Below, in pieces: positions 60,673 through 64,000 of a stretch of DNA of 64,000 nt (the first letter of the stretch is position 1; each line of letters starts with the position of its first letter). The DNA is from Bradyrhizobium sp. 164 (lineage in GTDB: Bacteria; Pseudomonadota; Alphaproteobacteria; Rhizobiales; Xanthobacteraceae), in assembly GCF_023073715.1 (NCBI RefSeq), contig NZ_JADPKA010000083.1, positions 248,001-312,000 of the forward strand. Reading direction: 5' to 3'. The notes beneath the pieces were generated by a model, which did not search any database, was not told the DNA's origin, and worked only from the letters and a program-made list of their open reading frames with translations. Made by a program: the position numbers and the translations under genes.

Positions 60673-63600
60673 ATGAATGTTCTGTCTTCCGTCGACACCA
60701 GGAAAGCCGAGGCTGCCGAGATCGTGGATGAGCTCTGGTACAAGGACGCCATCATCTACCAGCTCCACGTCAAGGCCTTTGCCGACAGCAACAATGACGG
60801 TATCGGCGACTTCGCCGGGCTGACCGAGAAGCTGCCCTATCTCCAGGAGCTCGGCGTCACCGCGCTGTGGCTGCTGCCGTTCTACCCCTCGCCCGGCCGC
60901 GACGACGGCTATGACATCGCCGATTACGGCGCGGTCAACCCCGATTTCGGGACGATGAAGGATTTCAAGCGCTTCATCCAGGAGGCGCAGAAGCGGGGCC
61001 TGCGCGTCATCACCGAGCTCGTCGTCAACCACACCTCGGACCAGCACAAATGGTTCAAGCGCGCGCGCCGCAGCCATCCGGGCTCGAGCGCACGCAACTG
61101 GTACGTCTGGAGCGACACCGATCAGAAATACCAGGGCACGCGCATCATCTTCACCGACACGGAGAAGTCGAACTGGACGTGGGATCCCGAGGCTGGCGCC
61201 TTCTACTGGCACCGCTTCTTCTCGCACCAGCCGGACCTCAATTTCGACAATCCGCGCGTGGTGAGCGCCATCATCCAGGTGATGAAGCGCTGGTTGGATG
61301 CCGGTGTCGACGGCTTCCGATTGGACGCCATTCCCTATCTGTGCGAGCGCGAGGGCACCTCGAACGAGAACCTGCCCGAGACGCATGCGATCATCAAGCG
61401 CCTGCGCCAGGAGCTCGACGCCTACTCCAAGGGCAAGCTGCTGCTGGCCGAGGCCAATCAATGGCCGGAGGACGTGCAGGAATATTTCGGCCGTGGCGAC
61501 GAGTGCCACATGGCCTACCACTTCCCGCTGATGCCGCGCATCTACATGGCGATCGCGCAGGAGGACCGTTTCCCGATCACAGACATCCTGCGCCAGACTC
61601 CGGACATCCCGGCGAGCTGCCAATGGGCGCTGTTCCTGCGCAATCATGACGAACTTACGCTGGAGATGGTCACCGACGTCGAGCGCGACTATCTCTGGAC
61701 CACCTACGCCAACGACCCACGCGCGCGGATCAATGTCGGCATTCGCCGACGTCTTGCGCCGCTGATGGACAATGACCGCCGCAAGATCGAGCTGATGAAC
61801 TCGCTGCTGCTGTCCTTCCCCGGCACGCCGATCATCTATTACGGCGACGAAATCGGGATGGGCGACAACATCTATCTCGGCGACCGCAACGGCGTCCGCA
61901 CGCCGATGCAGTGGAGCCCGGACCGGAACGGCGGCTTCTCGCGCTGCGATCCGGCCCGCCTCTATGCGCCGCTGATCATGGACCCGGTCTACGGCTATGA
62001 GGCGGTGAATGTGGAGGCGCAGTCGCGCAGCCTGTCTTCACTGCTCAGCGCCACCAAGCGGCTGATCTCGGTGCGCAAGTCGACGCTCGCCTTCGGCCGC
62101 GGCACCATGACCTTCATCCGCCCCGCCAACCGCGCCGTGCTGGCCTATGTCCGGCAATATCGCGACGAGGTGATCCTCTGCGTCGCCAATTTGTCGCGCG
62201 CCGCGCAGGCAACCGAGCTCGATCTGTCGCCCTGGAAGGACCGCATCCCACAGGAAATGCTCGGCCGCACGCGCTTTCCTCCGATCGGTGAACTGCCCTA
62301 CATGATCACGCTGGGGCCCTACGGCTTCTACTGGTTCCAGCTTCAGGAGCGCGACAAGTCCGAGCCGGTGACGCCGCGCGCGGTGCCGGAGTTCGAGACC
62401 TTGGTGGTGCCGGTGAACTCGAATTGGGTGTCGCTCGCCCGCGAGCGTGGCGTGTTCGAGCGCGATGTGCTGCCGGGGTTCCTCTCGCGGACGCGGTGGT
62501 ATCCCGAGCACAATGCCAAGCACATCAAGACCGCGTTGACATCGGCGGTGCCGTTCTGCGACATCGGCGACAACCGGCCCTGGATCGCGTTCTTCGAGAC
62601 CAACCAAGGAGACGTGGCGACACGCTACGTGCTGCCGTTGCAGATCGAGTGGGTGCGTTTCGACCGCGAGCGCTTCAATCCGAAGGCGCTCGCCGCCGTG
62701 CGACAGGGCGCGCGCGAAGGCACGCTGCTCGATGTCGCGACCGACCAGATCTTCATCGGCCTGTTCCTGCGCAATTTGTCGCAGAACCTAGTGGTGGAGG
62801 AGAACAATCTGCGGCTGGAGTTCAAGGCAACCAGCCGGTTTGCCGATTACATCATCAAGGAGCCCGAACGCATCCGCGCGATCGAACAGTCGAACAGCAC
62901 GGCGCTGGTCGACAACCAATACGTCGCCAAGATCTATCGGCGGCTCGAAAGCGGCGTCAGTCCCGAGATCGAGATCGGCCATTACCTCACGGAGGTCGCA
63001 CGCTTTGCCAATACGCCGCCGCTGCTGGGCAGCGTCGAGCTGGTCGAGGGCGAGCAGCGCAGCACGCTCGGCGTGCTGCATGCCTATGTCGAGAACCAGG
63101 GCGACGGCTGGACGATGACAACGGGCTATCTCGATCGCTATATCGACGAGCAGCGCGTATTGCCAGCGGGCGAAACGCTGCGCGAGACCCAGGAGCAGGC
63201 ACCTTATCTGCACTTCGTGGCGCAGATCGGCCGGCGGCTCGGCGAACTGCACGTCGCTCTGGCCGCGGCAACGCCGGACGATCTCGCTCCGGAGCCGATC
63301 GGCTCCGCGTACGTCAAGCACCTCGTATCCGACCTCAAGGCGCGCGCCGAGCAGGTTTTCGAACGGCTGGCCGAGAGCCGCGACGGCCTGCGGGAGGCGG
63401 ACCGGCCGCTGATCGATCAGCTCACGGAGGCGCGCGCGACCCTGCCCGACCGACTGAATGCGCTATTGCCTTCCGGGATCGGCGGGTTGAACATCCGTCA
63501 TCATGGCGACTTCCGCCTCGGGCAAACTCTGATCGTGAAGGACGATATCTTCATCATCGACTTCGACGGCGATCCGCGTGTTCCATTGGCCGACAAGCGG

Positions 63601-63966
63601 CGCAAGGCGCCGGCCGCGCGCGACGTCGCGGGCCTGATCCACTCGATTGATGTTTCGGTTAACACGGCTCTCGGTCGCGCGCTCACAGGCGCCTCCGACG
63701 AGCAGGGCCGGCTCACGGCCGCGCTCGACGAATGGCGCGAGCGCGCCACCGCAACCTTCCTGTCCGCCTATCGCGAAGCCATGACCGATCGGCGGCTGTG
63801 GCCGGACAATCCGCAATCCGCGCAAGGCCTGTTAAGGTTCTTCCTGCTTGATCAAGCGTTCGACGAAGTAGAGTACGAGCTGTCCCACCGGCCTGAGGGG
63901 CTCCATGCGCCGCTGACCGGACTGCTTCGCATTCTGTCCAGTGCCGAGGGCGAAGCCCATGCCTAA
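60673..63966 (+). CDS. treS: Trehalose synthase/maltokinase fusion (TreS-Pep2)
   Basis: A 1097-residue fusion. The N-terminal GH13_16 trehalose synthase (about 25-560) interconverts trehalose and maltose; its triad is intact: D218 (GFRLDAIPYL), E260 (LLAEANQWPED), D326 (RNHDELTLEM). The C-terminal maltokinase (about 590-1095) phosphorylates maltose to maltose 1-phosphate; its kinase-like motif is HHGDFRLGQ (D946) followed by FIIDFDGDPR. ATG at 60673 follows the glgE stop by 11 nt; a longer open frame runs into glgE but has no reason to be used. The stop overlaps the glgB start by 8 nt. This is the normal supplier of maltose 1-phosphate for GlgE. Confidence 0.93.
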   Translation: MNVLSSVDTRKAEAAEIVDELWYKDAIIYQLHVKAFADSNNDGIGDFAGLTEKLPYLQELGVTALWLLPFYPSPGRDDGYDIADYGAVNPDFGTMKDFKRFIQEAQKRGLRVITELVVNHTSDQHKWFKRARRSHPGSSARNWYVWSDTDQKYQGTRIIFTDTEKSNWTWDPEAGAFYWHRFFSHQPDLNFDNPRVVSAIIQVMKRWLDAGVDGFRLDAIPYLCEREGTSNENLPETHAIIKRLRQELDAYSKGKLLLAEANQWPEDVQEYFGRGDECHMAYHFPLMPRIYMAIAQEDRFPITDILRQTPDIPASCQWALFLRNHDELTLEMVTDVERDYLWTTYANDPRARINVGIRRRLAPLMDNDRRKIELMNSLLLSFPGTPIIYYGDEIGMGDNIYLGDRNGVRTPMQWSPDRNGGFSRCDPARLYAPLIMDPVYGYEAVNVEAQSRSLSSLLSATKRLISVRKSTLAFGRGTMTFIRPANRAVLAYVRQYRDEVILCVANLSRAAQATELDLSPWKDRIPQEMLGRTRFPPIGELPYMITLGPYGFYWFQLQERDKSEPVTPRAVPEFETLVVPVNSNWVSLARERGVFERDVLPGFLSRTRWYPEHNAKHIKTALTSAVPFCDIGDNRPWIAFFETNQGDVATRYVLPLQIEWVRFDRERFNPKALAAVRQGAREGTLLDVATDQIFIGLFLRNLSQNLVVEENNLRLEFKATSRFADYIIKEPERIRAIEQSNSTALVDNQYVAKIYRRLESGVSPEIEIGHYLTEVARFANTPPLLGSVELVEGEQRSTLGVLHAYVENQGDGWTMTTGYLDRYIDEQRVLPAGETLRETQEQAPYLHFVAQIGRRLGELHVALAAATPDDLAPEPIGSAYVKHLVSDLKARAEQVFERLAESRDGLREADRPLIDQLTEARATLPDRLNALLPSGIGGLNIRHHGDFRLGQTLIVKDDIFIIDFDGDPRVPLADKRRKAPAARDVAGLIHSIDVSVNTALGRALTGASDEQGRLTAALDEWRERATATFLSAYREAMTDRRLWPDNPQSAQGLLRFFLLDQAFDEVEYELSHRPEGLHAPLTGLLRILSSAEGEAHA

Positions 63967-64000
63967 ACTGCCTGCCGAGGCCTACGCGATCATCGAGGGC
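63959..64000 (+). CDS. glgB: 1,4-alpha-glucan branching enzyme, first 14 codons only
   Basis: The ATG at 63959 begins MPKLPAEAYAIIEG and runs off the window. The AYAIIEG text is the usual opening of rhizobial GlgB, and the position after treS-pep2 fits the GlgE-pathway operon, where GlgB adds alpha-1,6 branches. It overlaps the treS stop by 8 nt. Only the N-terminus is visible, so the call rests on a short match and context. Confidence 0.7.
   Translation, partial: MPKLPAEAYAIIEG

Noticed and set aside
1..64000. tRNA, rRNA, insertion sequences or prophage genes
   Set aside because: No cloverleaf, ribosomal RNA segment, transposase or integrase was recognised on either strand.

Overview
The window looks like chromosome of a Bradyrhizobium-type alphaproteobacterium. 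The evidence is its high GC content, a 389-residue D-tartrate dehydratase whose catalytic residue numbering matches the B. japonicum enzyme, a fused transaldolase/glucose-6-phosphate isomerase, several families of palindromic intergenic repeats, and candidate EcfG-type general-stress promoters. I saw no rRNA, tRNA, CRISPR array or transposase.

Layout. 1-5.7 kb: a peptide/opine-type ABC importer operon (binding protein, two permeases, FAD oxidoreductase) facing an XRE-cupin regulator. 5.7-10.1 kb: an AraC regulator, a cupin protein, a flavin monooxygenase and an exported protein of lysozyme-like pattern. 10.4-14.8 kb: an RND efflux adaptor and pump. 15-19.8 kb: a Kef-type antiporter with two USP domains, then a divergent MFS/AraC pair. 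20-22.2 kb: malonyl-CoA decarboxylase, a triplicated palindromic repeat and a GIY-YIG protein. 22.4-26.2 kb: tarD, DUF3297, glutathione peroxidase, amidase and a DUF6894 protein. 26.5-31.6 kb: pqqABCDE with an overlapping proline iminopeptidase and a small barrel protein. 31.8-36.5 kb: a 2-oxoacid:ferredoxin oxidoreductase (korAB) with a GltD-like FAD/Fe-S partner. 36.5-39.6 kb: a DUF4399 protein, an adenylate cyclase fused to an FGE-like domain, and decayed genes. 39.7-41.2 kb: an ArsR/SRPBCC/DUF1801 operon. 41.4-46.2 kb: prkA-yeaH-spoVR behind an EcfG-like promoter. 47-54.5 kb: the pentose-phosphate operon tal-pgi, gnd, zwf, pgl, gntK, then a HAD phosphatase. 54.7-64 kb: glucan/trehalose metabolism, with malQ and a GH15 enzyme divergent from glgE-like, treS-pep2 and glgB.

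How they work together. The right half is a carbon-storage and stress block. The pentose-phosphate operon handles glucose 6-phosphate and gluconate. TreS-Pep2, GlgE and GlgB are the known route from trehalose through maltose 1-phosphate to alpha-glucan, while MalQ and GH15 remodel or degrade glucan. The stress-linked PrkA module and the malQ promoter region carry EcfG-like sites.

The most unexpected observation is that the GlgE-like protein lacks the GH13 acid/base glutamate (Lys at 408) and the invariant arginine before the nucleophile (Ala at 377), although it occupies the GlgE slot of the operon. Other points of interest are the cyclase-FGE fusion without the FGE cysteine pair, a structured pqqA-pqqB intercistronic RNA, a 45-bp nested operator before the ArsR gene, and an array of three ~168-bp units each carrying a palindromic repeat.
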